Below are positions 1 to 5,755 of a DNA stretch of 9,606 bases, one piece after another; position 1 is the stretch's first letter, and every line of letters starts with the position of its first letter. Under the pieces are notes generated by a model that was given only the letters and a program-made list of their open reading frames with translations, did no database searches and was not told where the DNA came from. The stretch is from Bacteroidales bacterium (GTDB lineage: Bacteria > Bacteroidota > Bacteroidia > Bacteroidales > UBA7960), in the NCBI GenBank assembly GCA_007132395.1, contig SLOR01000217.1, positions 1 to 9,606 of the forward strand, given 5' to 3'. Made by a program: the position numbers and the translations under genes.

Positions 1-6
1 AGAATA

Positions 7-612
7 CTAAAATCTTTCCTGAGAGTCTTTAAGAATATTGAATAGAAATTCCCTTGCCCTGAAGAGCTGAGCTTTTACCGTACCCAACGGTAGGTCCAGC
101 TCTTGGCATATTTCTTCGTAAGAGTATTCTTCGAAATACCTGAGCTGAATAAGGGTCTTATAGCGCGGTTTTAACTTATCAACCACTTTGCGCATTAGGT
201 CTATTTTTTGCGATTTGATGAGGTTTTCCTCGGGGTCTAGTCCACCAGATGTCATAGACTTTGCCTGGTAAGAATCGCTGATGTCATCATAATTGTCATT
301 GGCAAGCACATTTTTCTTCTTCTTGCGCATGAAATCGATGCAGTTATTGGAAGCTATTTTGAATAGCCAGGTGCTGAAGGCGTAATCGGGGGTATATTGC
401 GACAGGTTTTTAAATGCTTTTCCAAAAGCTTCAAGGGTAAGATCTTCTGCATCATCGACATTCCCTGTCATTTTTACAAGCATAAAATAAATGGTATCCC
501 TGTACAACCCCATCAACTCGGTAAAGGCCATCTGGTTGCCGTGTTCTACGGCCTGCCTTACCAGCTCATAATCTCTTTGTGCTTTTTCTGTGAGATTGGG
601 GTTTACTTCCAT
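7..612 (-). CDS. ECF-family RNA polymerase sigma factor (RpoE-like, sigma-70 regions 2 and 4)
   Basis: Alternative sigma factor expected to direct core RNA polymerase to a dedicated promoter set. The 201-residue protein has the two-domain ECF layout. Region 2 spans about residues 30-97, including the polymerase-binding segment around DDAEDLTLEAFGKAF and the -10-reading segment STWLFKIASNNCIDFMRKKKK. An acidic, poorly conserved linker (about 100-135) follows. Region 4 spans about 138-192, with a helix-turn-helix around YSYEEICQELDLPLGTVKAQL. Length and order are normal and neither domain is broken. The ATG at 612 overlaps the stop of the upstream glycosyltransferase by 10 bases, so the two are probably one transcript with coupled translation. 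No anti-sigma gene is seen on the upstream side; the downstream side lies outside the window. The ECF assignment is strong, but the regulon cannot be inferred. Confidence 0.95.
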   Translation of the reverse strand: MEVNPNLTEKAQRDYELVRQAVEHGNQMAFTELMGLYRDTIYFMLVKMTGNVDDAEDLTLEAFGKAFKNLSQYTPDYAFSTWLFKIASNNCIDFMRKKKKNVLANDNYDDISDSYQAKSMTSGGLDPEENLIKSQKIDLMRKVVDKLKPRYKTLIQLRYFEEYSYEEICQELDLPLGTVKAQLFRAREFLFNILKDSQERF

Positions 613-1769
613 GTATTCTTCCTGTAAAAAAGGTTTGAAATTGCAAAGACAGGATTTAAGAATGCAAAAATCATATCAAACAATGGCGAATATAGAAATA
701 ATTTCTTTTCACCAAGCTTTTTCCCCGCATAATAATACAAAAGCATCTGTGAAAAAACTTTTATCAAAACCAGGCCTCCTCCTATGTACAAGGGTAATGA
801 GGGTTGTGTATTGAAAATAATGAACAACACAAGAGCAGGATAAAACAAGGTAGAAGACAACGTTAATAAACCCAGGGCCAGCTTGTTGCCGGGCCTGTAG
901 TAGGTACCCGTTGACAAATGCCTTTTCTTTTGCTTAAACCAGGAAGTGAAGTTCCTCTTGGGCTCCGATATAGTAAAACTGTCGGGATCCAGAGCCACCC
1001 GTGTATTTTTTGATGTAGCGGCTTTATTGATAAATAAATCATCATCGCCCGAGCTGATTTTATAGTGGGAAGCAAATCCGCCCTGCCGGTAAAAAAGTGC
1101 TCTTTTATAGGCCAGGTTGCGCCCCACTCCCATGTAAGGAAAGCCTGCCATGGCAAAACCCATATACTGTATGGCAATTGTAAGGGTATCAAAACGTATC
1201 AGGCTATTCAGAATACCGGGAAGTTTACGGTAACCACCATACCCCAGTACGATTTCGGCAGAATCATCAAATCCTGAACATACGCTGCTAATCCAGTTTT
1301 TGCTCACAGGTGCGCAATCGGCATCCGTAAGCAGCACGGTATCATATTTTGCACTTTTGATACCCACTGCCAGTGCAAGTTTTTTCCCTGCGAAGAAGTT
1401 CACGTTGTCGCGCAGGTTTACAACCTTGAAATGGGAATATTTTTCCTGGAAAGATTTCAGCAAAAAGTAGCTGTCGTCTTCTGAGAAATCATTTACCAGC
1501 ACTACTTCAAATTCGGGATAATCCTGCTCCAGCACTGCAGGCAGGTTTTTTTTGAGATTTTCGTATTCGTTTTTGGCGCATATCACTACAGAAACAGGCT
1601 GCTGCCTGTCTTCATCTTTTCCTGTCTTGATTTTACGAAATGCGACCCTGCTGAAAAAGAACCACTGAAAAAAAAGGATTATCAAAGTAAAAAAACCTAA
1701 TAAATAAAGGCTTAGCCATTGAAAATCGTGCATTAATTCGAAAAAGGTAACCATAAGTAGTGCTGCCAT
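603..1769 (-). CDS. Membrane-anchored family 2 glycosyltransferase
   Basis: Probable inverting GT-A glycosyltransferase that transfers a sugar from a nucleotide-sugar donor to an envelope glycan or lipid acceptor at the cytoplasmic membrane; donor and acceptor are unknown. About 388 residues. A hydrophobic helix lies near residues 17-40. The GT2 domain begins at PVSVVICAKNE (about 58) and continues through VVLVNDFSEDD to the metal-binding motif TDADC (DAD about 149-151). GDDD (about 241-244) fits the catalytic acid region, and QKKRH (about 280-284) resembles the QxxRW motif with His in place of Trp. Two or three C-terminal membrane helices follow. An in-frame TTG at 1784 is rejected as the start because it lies inside the probable -7 box. 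ATGs at 1769, 1754 and 1733 are all possible; the later two leave a longer leader. The stop overlaps the sigma-factor start by 10 bases. Function is confident at family level only. Confidence 0.9.
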   Translation of the reverse strand: MAALLMVTFFELMHDFQWLSLYLLGFFTLIILFFQWFFFSRVAFRKIKTGKDEDRQQPVSVVICAKNEYENLKKNLPAVLEQDYPEFEVVLVNDFSEDDSYFLLKSFQEKYSHFKVVNLRDNVNFFAGKKLALAVGIKSAKYDTVLLTDADCAPVSKNWISSVCSGFDDSAEIVLGYGGYRKLPGILNSLIRFDTLTIAIQYMGFAMAGFPYMGVGRNLAYKRALFYRQGGFASHYKISSGDDDLFINKAATSKNTRVALDPDSFTISEPKRNFTSWFKQKKRHLSTGTYYRPGNKLALGLLTLSSTLFYPALVLFIIFNTQPSLPLYIGGGLVLIKVFSQMLLYYYAGKKLGEKKLFLYSPLFDMIFAFLNPVFAISNLFYRKNTWK

Positions 1770-1781
1770 GTTAGAGAATTG

Positions 1782-1810
1782 CAAAATTACCCAATCTAAA
1801 GGAATAACAA
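1782..1810 (-). promoter_or_regulatory. Probable promoter of the glycosyltransferase-sigma operon
   Basis: Read on the minus strand, TAATTTTG (1789-1782) matches the Bacteroidota -7 consensus TAnnTTTG. A TTG (1810-1808) lies 18 bases upstream, within the usual spacing for the -33 element. Transcription would start near 1776, which excludes translation from the TTG at 1784. Assigned by motif match only. Confidence 0.6.
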
Positions 1811-1811
1811 C

Positions 1812-1819
1812 TATCTTTG
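1812..1819 (+). promoter_or_regulatory. Probable -7 promoter box of tgt
   Basis: TATCTTTG matches the Bacteroidota -7 consensus TAnnTTTG and lies 27 bases before the tgt ATG, giving a leader of about 20 bases. No good -33 TTTG is seen at the expected distance. The box is one base away from the -33 element of the divergent glycosyltransferase promoter, so the two promoters interlock. Confidence 0.55.
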
Positions 1820-1846
1820 AAAAATTTTTAACGACTCAGGTTTTAC

Positions 1847-2977
1847 ATGCAGTTCAATATAGAAGCGCAGGACACGGGAAGCAATGCCCGTGCAGGATTG
1901 ATAACAACAGATCACGGAAATATTCAAACCCCCATATTTATGCCGGTGGGCACGGCAGGCACGGTAAAAGCCATCCACAATAAAGATTTACACGAGCAGG
2001 TAAAGGCGCAGATTATTCTTGGAAACACCTATCATCTTTACTTGCGCCCGGGCCTGGATATCCTCAGGAAAGCCGGTGGTCTGCACAAATTCAATGCCTG
2101 GAACAAACCCATCCTTACCGATAGCGGCGGATACCAGGTATATTCTCTGGCTCATCGCCGCAAAATGAAGGAGGAAGGTGTCGTTTTTCAGTCGCATATT
2201 GATGGTTCCAGGCATATGTTCAGCCCGGAAGGGGTTATGGATATTCAACGAATCATAGGGGGTGACATCATCATGGCATTTGACGAATGCACACCTTATC
2301 CCTGCGATTATGAGTATGCCCGCACTTCCATGCACATGACCCACAGGTGGCTCGACAGATGCTGCCACCACTTTGACAATACCGAAGGACATTACGGGTA
2401 CAGCCAGACACTTTTCCCCATAGTACAGGGAAGTACATTCAGGGATTTGCGGGAAGAATCCGCAGCATACATCGCTTCACGTAACCGAGAAGGCAATGCC
2501 ATCGGGGGTCTTTCAGTGGGAGAACCGGCAGAAATGATGTATGAAATGACAGATCTTGTTTGTGCTATTTTACCTAAAGATAAACCCCGCTACCTCATGG
2601 GTGTGGGTACTCCGGCCAATATACTGGAAAGCATTGCCCTGGGAGTAGATATGTTTGACTGCGTTATGCCCACTCGTAATGCCCGTAACGGTATGATTTT
2701 TACCAGCGAGGGAATTATAAACCTGCGCAACAAGAAATGGGAAGCCGACTTTTCGGCCCTTGACCCCAATGGCCTATCCTTTGTAGACAGTATGTACTCA
2801 AAAGCATATCTTCGTCATTTATTCGTGGCAAACGAAATGCTGGGCCCCATGGTGGCAACCATGCACAACCTGAGATTCTATCTTTGGCTAGTGGAGCAGG
2901 CCCGCCTGCAAATACAGCAGGGTACTTTTGCCGACTGGAAAAATGGGATGGTAAAAAAACTGGTGCAAAGGATTTAA
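1847..2977 (+). CDS. tgt: tRNA-guanine transglycosylase (queuosine biosynthesis)
   Basis: Exchanges the guanine at wobble position 34 of GUN-anticodon tRNAs (Asp, Asn, His, Tyr) for preQ1, the base-insertion step of queuosine synthesis, in the cytosol. The 376 residues span a complete TIM-barrel enzyme. TDSGGYQVYS (91-100) carries the conserved Asp that helps recognise the base. FDECTPYP (145-152) and GGLSVGE (220-226) line the preQ1 pocket. DCVMPTRNARNG (271-282) carries the nucleophilic Asp (D271). The histidine of the usual zinc site is kept in MHNLRFY (H340), but the three zinc cysteines expected around 305-315 are absent; that segment reads DPNGLSFVDSMYSKAYLRHL. I recall this substitution as shared by Bacteroidota homologues, so it is probably not damage. 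The ATG at 1847 gives the expected N-terminus and follows a TAnnTTTG promoter box. No other queuosine gene is nearby. Confidence 0.97.
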   Translation: MQFNIEAQDTGSNARAGLITTDHGNIQTPIFMPVGTAGTVKAIHNKDLHEQVKAQIILGNTYHLYLRPGLDILRKAGGLHKFNAWNKPILTDSGGYQVYSLAHRRKMKEEGVVFQSHIDGSRHMFSPEGVMDIQRIIGGDIIMAFDECTPYPCDYEYARTSMHMTHRWLDRCCHHFDNTEGHYGYSQTLFPIVQGSTFRDLREESAAYIASRNREGNAIGGLSVGEPAEMMYEMTDLVCAILPKDKPRYLMGVGTPANILESIALGVDMFDCVMPTRNARNGMIFTSEGIINLRNKKWEADFSALDPNGLSFVDSMYSKAYLRHLFVANEMLGPMVATMHNLRFYLWLVEQARLQIQQGTFADWKNGMVKKLVQRI

Positions 2978-2986
2978 TACTGCAGG

Positions 2987-3023
2987 CACTAAAAATATTA
3001 CCTTTGCGTTGTATTTTTTAGTG
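2987..3023. repeat. Inverted repeat flanking the permease promoter box
   Basis: CACTAAAAA (2987-2995) and TTTTTAGTG (3015-3023) are perfect 9-base complements separated by 19 bases, and the -7 box at 2999-3006 lies between them. It could be a weak A/T-rich terminator for tgt, an operator, or chance in A/T-rich DNA. The structure is visible; its role is unknown. Confidence 0.4.
2999..3006 (+). promoter_or_regulatory. Probable -7 promoter box of the LptF/G permease
   Basis: TACCTTTG matches TAnnTTTG. Transcription from about 3012 would give a leader of nearly 90 bases before the ATG at 3100. The -33 side is poor: only TTTA lies about 22 bases upstream. The permease may therefore be read both from here and by read-through from tgt. 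Confidence 0.45.
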
Positions 3024-3025
3024 AT

Positions 3026-3054
3026 TGTAAAACCCGGTGTTTTACATTACCGGG
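3026..3054 (+). promoter_or_regulatory. Two mutually exclusive hairpins in the permease leader
   Basis: Hairpin A pairs TGTAAAAC (3026-3033) with GTTTTACA (3039-3046), 8 perfect base pairs and a 5-base loop. Hairpin B pairs CCCGGT (3033-3038) with ACCGGG (3049-3054), 6 perfect pairs and a 10-base loop. B uses the loop and one stem base of A, so both cannot form together. No T run follows either, so neither is a simple intrinsic terminator. Arm A could equally be a DNA dyad bound by a regulator. Pairing is read directly; regulation is inference. Confidence 0.4.
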
Positions 3055-3099
3055 CCTAATGAACAGCACCGGAAAATTATAATTCAGAGCGCTTTTTTG

Positions 3100-4182
3100 A
3101 TGAAGATAAAAAAAATTGACTGGTATATTACAAGTAAGTTTCTGGGCACTTTTTTCTATGCCATTACCCTGATAATTCTTATTGTAATCATTTTTGACCT
3201 GTCTGAGCGAATTGATGATTTTATTGAAAGGCAAGCCCCTCTCAATGAAATTCTTTTCGTGTACTACCTGAATTTCATTCCCTATTTTATCAACCTTTTC
3301 AGTCCTTTGTTCACCTTTATCGCGGTAATTTATTTTACATCGAGGATGGCCTTCAACACGGAGATAATTGCTATTCTCAGCTCTGGGGTTAGTTTTAAAA
3401 GACTGCTGGCTCCCTATATTGTTTCGGCTGCAATGCTGGCCATATTATCTATTTATCTTTCCAATGTAATGATTCCGGATGCCAACCGCAAAAGGCTGGA
3501 TTTTGAAAACACCTATTTCAGAAGCCAGGGGCAGTTTCGCGACAGGAATATCCATTTGCAGATTCGCCCCGGTGTATTTGTTTATATGGAATCTTACAAC
3601 GACCGTATTAATGTGGGGTATAAATTTGCCCTGGAGAGTATCATTGATGGCGAACTTAAATCAAAACTAACGGCCGATCGCGCAGAATGGATCGACAGTA
3701 TCCAAACCTGGACCCTGAGAAACTACCACCAACGTGAAATATCGGAATTGAATGAAAAGCTTAGTTCCGGTACACGGAAAGATACTGTTATCAATCTGAG
3801 TCCTACCGATTTTATCCAGAACCTCAGAGACATGGAAGCCATGAATTTTCGTGAACTGCAGGAATATATTGAAAATGAACGGCTGAAGGGCTCTGAAAAC
3901 ATCCGGTATTACCTGGTAGAAAAACACCGACGTATCGCTTTCCCCTTTGCAACCCTCGTGCTTACCCTTATAGGAGTGTCTTTATCCAGTCGAAAGGTAA
4001 GAGGAGGTATTGGCCTGCACCTGGGTATCGGTCTTACCCTCAGCTTTGCATTTATCTTGTTTATGCAGATCTCTACAACTTTTGCCACCAACGGAAACTT
4101 ACCTCCTCTTTTGGCAGTATGGATTCCTAACATTGTATTTTTCATGCTGGGGATTTACCTGCTGAAAACCGCTCCCAAATAA
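3100..4182 (+). CDS. lptG: LptF/LptG-family permease (YjgP/YjgQ), lipopolysaccharide export
   Basis: Inner-membrane subunit of the Lpt exporter, which with the LptB ATPase extracts lipopolysaccharide from the inner membrane and passes it to the periplasmic bridge. The 360-residue protein has the family layout: three N-terminal membrane helices (about 13-33, 57-80 and 103-124), a periplasmic beta-jellyroll segment (about 130-270), and three C-terminal helices (about 278-296, 303-326 and 336-355). The segment RGGIGLHLGIGLTLSFAF (301-318) is a hallmark of the C-terminal half, and EIIAILSSGVSFKRLL (88-103) is the coupling region that contacts LptB. A GTG at 3037 would add 21 residues, but family members begin MKIKK-DWY at the membrane edge, so the ATG at 3100 is preferred. 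It follows tgt, a pairing I recall as common in Bacteroidota. Separating LptF from LptG by eye is uncertain, so the symbol is tentative. Confidence 0.92.
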   Translation: MKIKKIDWYITSKFLGTFFYAITLIILIVIIFDLSERIDDFIERQAPLNEILFVYYLNFIPYFINLFSPLFTFIAVIYFTSRMAFNTEIIAILSSGVSFKRLLAPYIVSAAMLAILSIYLSNVMIPDANRKRLDFENTYFRSQGQFRDRNIHLQIRPGVFVYMESYNDRINVGYKFALESIIDGELKSKLTADRAEWIDSIQTWTLRNYHQREISELNEKLSSGTRKDTVINLSPTDFIQNLRDMEAMNFRELQEYIENERLKGSENIRYYLVEKHRRIAFPFATLVLTLIGVSLSSRKVRGGIGLHLGIGLTLSFAFILFMQISTTFATNGNLPPLLAVWIPNIVFFMLGIYLLKTAPK

Positions 4183-4186
4183 AAAA

Positions 4187-4213
4187 GGGCCTGCCTTTCT
4201 AATAAGCAGACCC
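4187..4213. terminator. Probable bidirectional terminator between the permease and the redox cluster
   Basis: GGGCCTGC (4187-4194) pairs with GCAGACCC (4206-4213) with one internal C/A mismatch and an 11-base loop. A run of A directly before it (4181-4186) gives a U run for minus-strand transcripts, so it mainly suits the DUF6132 end of the redox cluster. On the plus strand a T6 run at 4222-4227 lies 8 bases after the stem and is weaker support for ending permease transcripts. Confidence 0.6.
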
Positions 4214-4245
4214 ATGTATGGTTTTTTAACTGTCTTAAATTTCTT

Positions 4246-4503
4246 TTACTCTTCTTTCCGTGGTTTAAGCACAAAATCAGGTACCAGATATCCCATGGCC
4301 CCACCCCACAATACCATAAGGTATGGGCTGGACTGAATAGTGCAGCCACCCTCAATATTGCAACCAACAAGGGCATAATAGGCGTATCCGCCTGTGGCAC
4401 CCAGAAATGTTAAGATGCCAATTACCCAAAGATAATTCTTTCGGGAAATATTGCCTTTACTACGGGGTTGTGCTGTGTTTTCTGTAGATGTTGAATTGTT
4501 CAT
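4246..4503 (-). CDS. Small two-helix membrane protein, DUF6132 family
   Basis: An 85-residue membrane protein of unknown function. The N-terminus is polar and Ser/Thr-rich with a basic patch (residues 1-22), followed by two hydrophobic segments (about 24-43 and 59-76) and a charged tail, KPRKEE. The link between the helices carries two cysteines in VGCNIEGGCTIQSSPY (C48 and C54). This Cys-x5-Cys plus Ser-Pro pattern before the second helix is what I recall of the DUF6132 family of Bacteroidota. It is the last gene of a minus-strand run after two thioredoxin genes, 93 bases beyond the nearer one, so its cysteine pair could be a partner for them; that is inference from position. The coding call rests on family resemblance, the clean two-helix pattern and the terminator just downstream. 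Confidence 0.8.
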   Translation of the reverse strand: MNNSTSTENTAQPRSKGNISRKNYLWVIGILTFLGATGGYAYYALVGCNIEGGCTIQSSPYLMVLWGGAMGYLVPDFVLKPRKEE

Positions 4504-4530
4504 TGCTGAAAATATTTGTTTAGCAAACTA

Positions 4531-4562
4531 CCGGAAACAGGCTTTTGTCAGCTTGTTTCCGG
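4531..4562. repeat. Long hairpin between the cytosolic thioredoxin gene and the DUF6132 gene
   Basis: CCGGAAACAGGCT (4531-4543) pairs with AGCTTGTTTCCGG (4550-4562): 12 Watson-Crick pairs and one mismatch (a G-U pair in plus-strand RNA), with a 6-base loop. The outer nine pairs are perfect. No U run follows on either strand, so it is not a standard terminator; an RNA-processing or stability element, a partial terminator, or a protein-binding site is possible. Confidence 0.55.
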
Positions 4563-4596
4563 CGATGTTTCTGCTCCCTGTTCAGGAATAAATCTA

Positions 4597-4953
4597 TTAA
4601 TTTTTTACGCCCAATACCTCTTCTATAGCTTTCTCAAATGAAGCTTTGGGTAATGCACCTGCGGCCATTTGTGGCTGCGCATCCAAGGGAACAAAAAGGA
4701 TGGAGGGGATACTCTTGATGCCGAACATGGCACTCAGCTCCTGTTCTACCTCAGTATCCACTTTGTAGATATTCACTTTTCCATCGTATTCTTTGGATAA
4801 TTCCTCGAGCACGGGGGCAACCATTTTGCATGGCCCGCACCAATCGGCGTAAAAATCTATAATACAGGGTTTATCCCCTTCAAATTTCCATTCTTTGTTT
4901 TTCTCAAAATCGAAAACTTTCGCTTTGAAAGTTTCTTTGGTCAGATTTTCCAT
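4597..4953 (-). CDS. trxA: Thioredoxin (cytosolic, WCGPC active site)
   Basis: Small dithiol-disulfide oxidoreductase that reduces protein disulfides in the cytosol and is normally recycled by thioredoxin reductase. The 118 residues cover one thioredoxin fold with no signal peptide or membrane helix. The active site is WCGPC (residues 38-42, after IIDFYAD), and the conserved cis-proline lies in IKSIPSILF (P83). The C-terminal half, with QPQMAAGALPKASF, is the pattern I recall from Bacteroidota thioredoxins. It lies 55 bases downstream of a second, membrane-anchored thioredoxin gene on the same strand with no promoter box between them, so they are likely co-transcribed. The small GC-rich hairpin in that gap (4970-4985) could adjust relative expression. 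No thioredoxin reductase gene is in the window. Confidence 0.95.
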   Translation of the reverse strand: MENLTKETFKAKVFDFEKNKEWKFEGDKPCIIDFYADWCGPCKMVAPVLEELSKEYDGKVNIYKVDTEVEQELSAMFGIKSIPSILFVPLDAQPQMAAGALPKASFEKAIEEVLGVKN

Positions 4954-4969
4954 AAAAATAATGTTGTGT

Positions 4970-4985
4970 GAAAGCCGGGGCTTTC
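4970..4985. repeat. Short perfect hairpin between the two thioredoxin genes
   Basis: GAAAGCC (4970-4976) and GGCTTTC (4979-4985) are perfect 7-base complements around two bases; in RNA the practical loop is four bases with a 6-pair stem. On the minus strand it lies in the gap after the stop of the anchored thioredoxin and just before the cytosolic one. No adjacent U run, so a processing or attenuating role is more plausible than full termination. Confidence 0.45.
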
Positions 4986-5008
4986 TATTGTTAAACTTTG
5001 TTATTTAC

Positions 5009-5485
5009 TCAGATATGGCTTTTAATAGCCGCCATGAGGGTTTCTTTTTGTTGTACTCCTACAAAACGCTGCACAGGCTCGCCATCCTTGAAGATAATGA
5101 GCGTGGGAATGTTTTGCACGCGGTGCAGGCTGGCGGAACGGGGATTATGATCCACATCCAGTTTGGCAATTTTCGCCATATCATCAATGGATACAGCTAC
5201 TTCTTCGATGATAGGATTCTGAATTCTGCACGGAGGACACCATACCGCCCAAAAATCTACAAGGGTTACCCCTTCTGCTATGGTTTGTTCAAAAGCGGCA
5301 TCAGTAAGAATAAGTACTTTGCTGTCTTCTTCTGCAACTGCTGCATAAGTATTTTCTGCATTACCATTTCCTTTGTTAAAAAGCATGATGCTACCTAAAA
5401 CAACTGCTATTACAAGTACAGCAATTTGAAGCGGACGAGTCTTATGCAAAAGACTTTCTGATGATTTTGGATTTTGTGTATTCAT
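5009..5485 (-). CDS. Membrane-anchored periplasmic thioredoxin-like protein (WCPPC active site)
   Basis: Predicted thiol-disulfide oxidoreductase held in the inner membrane with its catalytic domain in the periplasm. 158 residues: a short polar N-terminus with basic HKTR, a hydrophobic helix at about 19-36 (IAVLVIAVVLGSIMLF), a linker, then a complete thioredoxin fold from about 56. The active site is WCPPC (82-86), with Pro in place of the Gly of classical thioredoxin; the two residues between the cysteines tune redox potential. The cis-proline lies in NIPTLIIF (P127). The domain is close to classical thioredoxin and lacks the insert typical of TlpA/ResA. There is no lipobox, and the helix has no obvious cleavage site, so an uncleaved anchor is likelier than secretion. 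It is first in a run with the cytosolic thioredoxin and the DUF6132 gene. Substrates are unknown; envelope protein reduction or cytochrome c maturation are possibilities. Confidence 0.9.
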   Translation of the reverse strand: MNTQNPKSSESLLHKTRPLQIAVLVIAVVLGSIMLFNKGNGNAENTYAAVAEEDSKVLILTDAAFEQTIAEGVTLVDFWAVWCPPCRIQNPIIEEVAVSIDDMAKIAKLDVDHNPRSASLHRVQNIPTLIIFKDGEPVQRFVGVQQKETLMAAIKSHI

Positions 5486-5562
5486 GTTGTGATGATATTA
5501 TTTTAAACTTTGAAATTACAATTTTTTACTGAATTCAAGCACTGTCGTTTCGAAATCAAGTA

Positions 5563-5570
5563 CAAATGTA
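5563..5570 (-). promoter_or_regulatory. Possible -7 promoter box of the thioredoxin cluster
   Basis: On the minus strand TACATTTG (5570-5563) matches TAnnTTTG and would start transcripts about 70 bases before the ATG at 5485. No clear -33 TTTG is present at the expected distance, so support is moderate. The rest of the 5486-5755 gap is A/T-rich, and I see no other defined element in it, including no clear promoter for the DUF4197 gene. Confidence 0.4.
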
Positions 5571-5755
5571 TCTAATTATGTAGATATATAAAAGTTAATT
5601 AATACTAACAGAAATCAGGTTAAAAAAATAGTATTTTTCCACGATTTTTTCCGACATTTGGATTGGTATTTGCTCAAGTAAAAACCATGAATCTATTGTA
5701 TTGTTCATCAGCTCCCACTTCCCCAATATCTTATATACTATAAAATCTCTACTCC

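Noticed and set aside
863..1192. 109-codon open frame in another frame of the glycosyltransferase region
   Set aside because: Same strand but out of frame with a clear GT2 protein; composition is that of a shadow frame.
1770..1784. TTG start that would extend the glycosyltransferase by five residues
   Set aside because: The TTG lies inside the TAATTTTG -7 box, upstream of the expected transcription start, and several ATGs follow.
1988..2392. 134-codon open frame antisense to tgt
   Set aside because: It lies wholly within a well-supported gene, shows no recognisable domain and has no promoter; an ordinary shadow reading.
3037..3099. GTG start that would extend the permease by 21 residues
   Set aside because: The added segment covers the leader hairpins and is unlike family N-termini, which begin close to MKIKK at the membrane edge.
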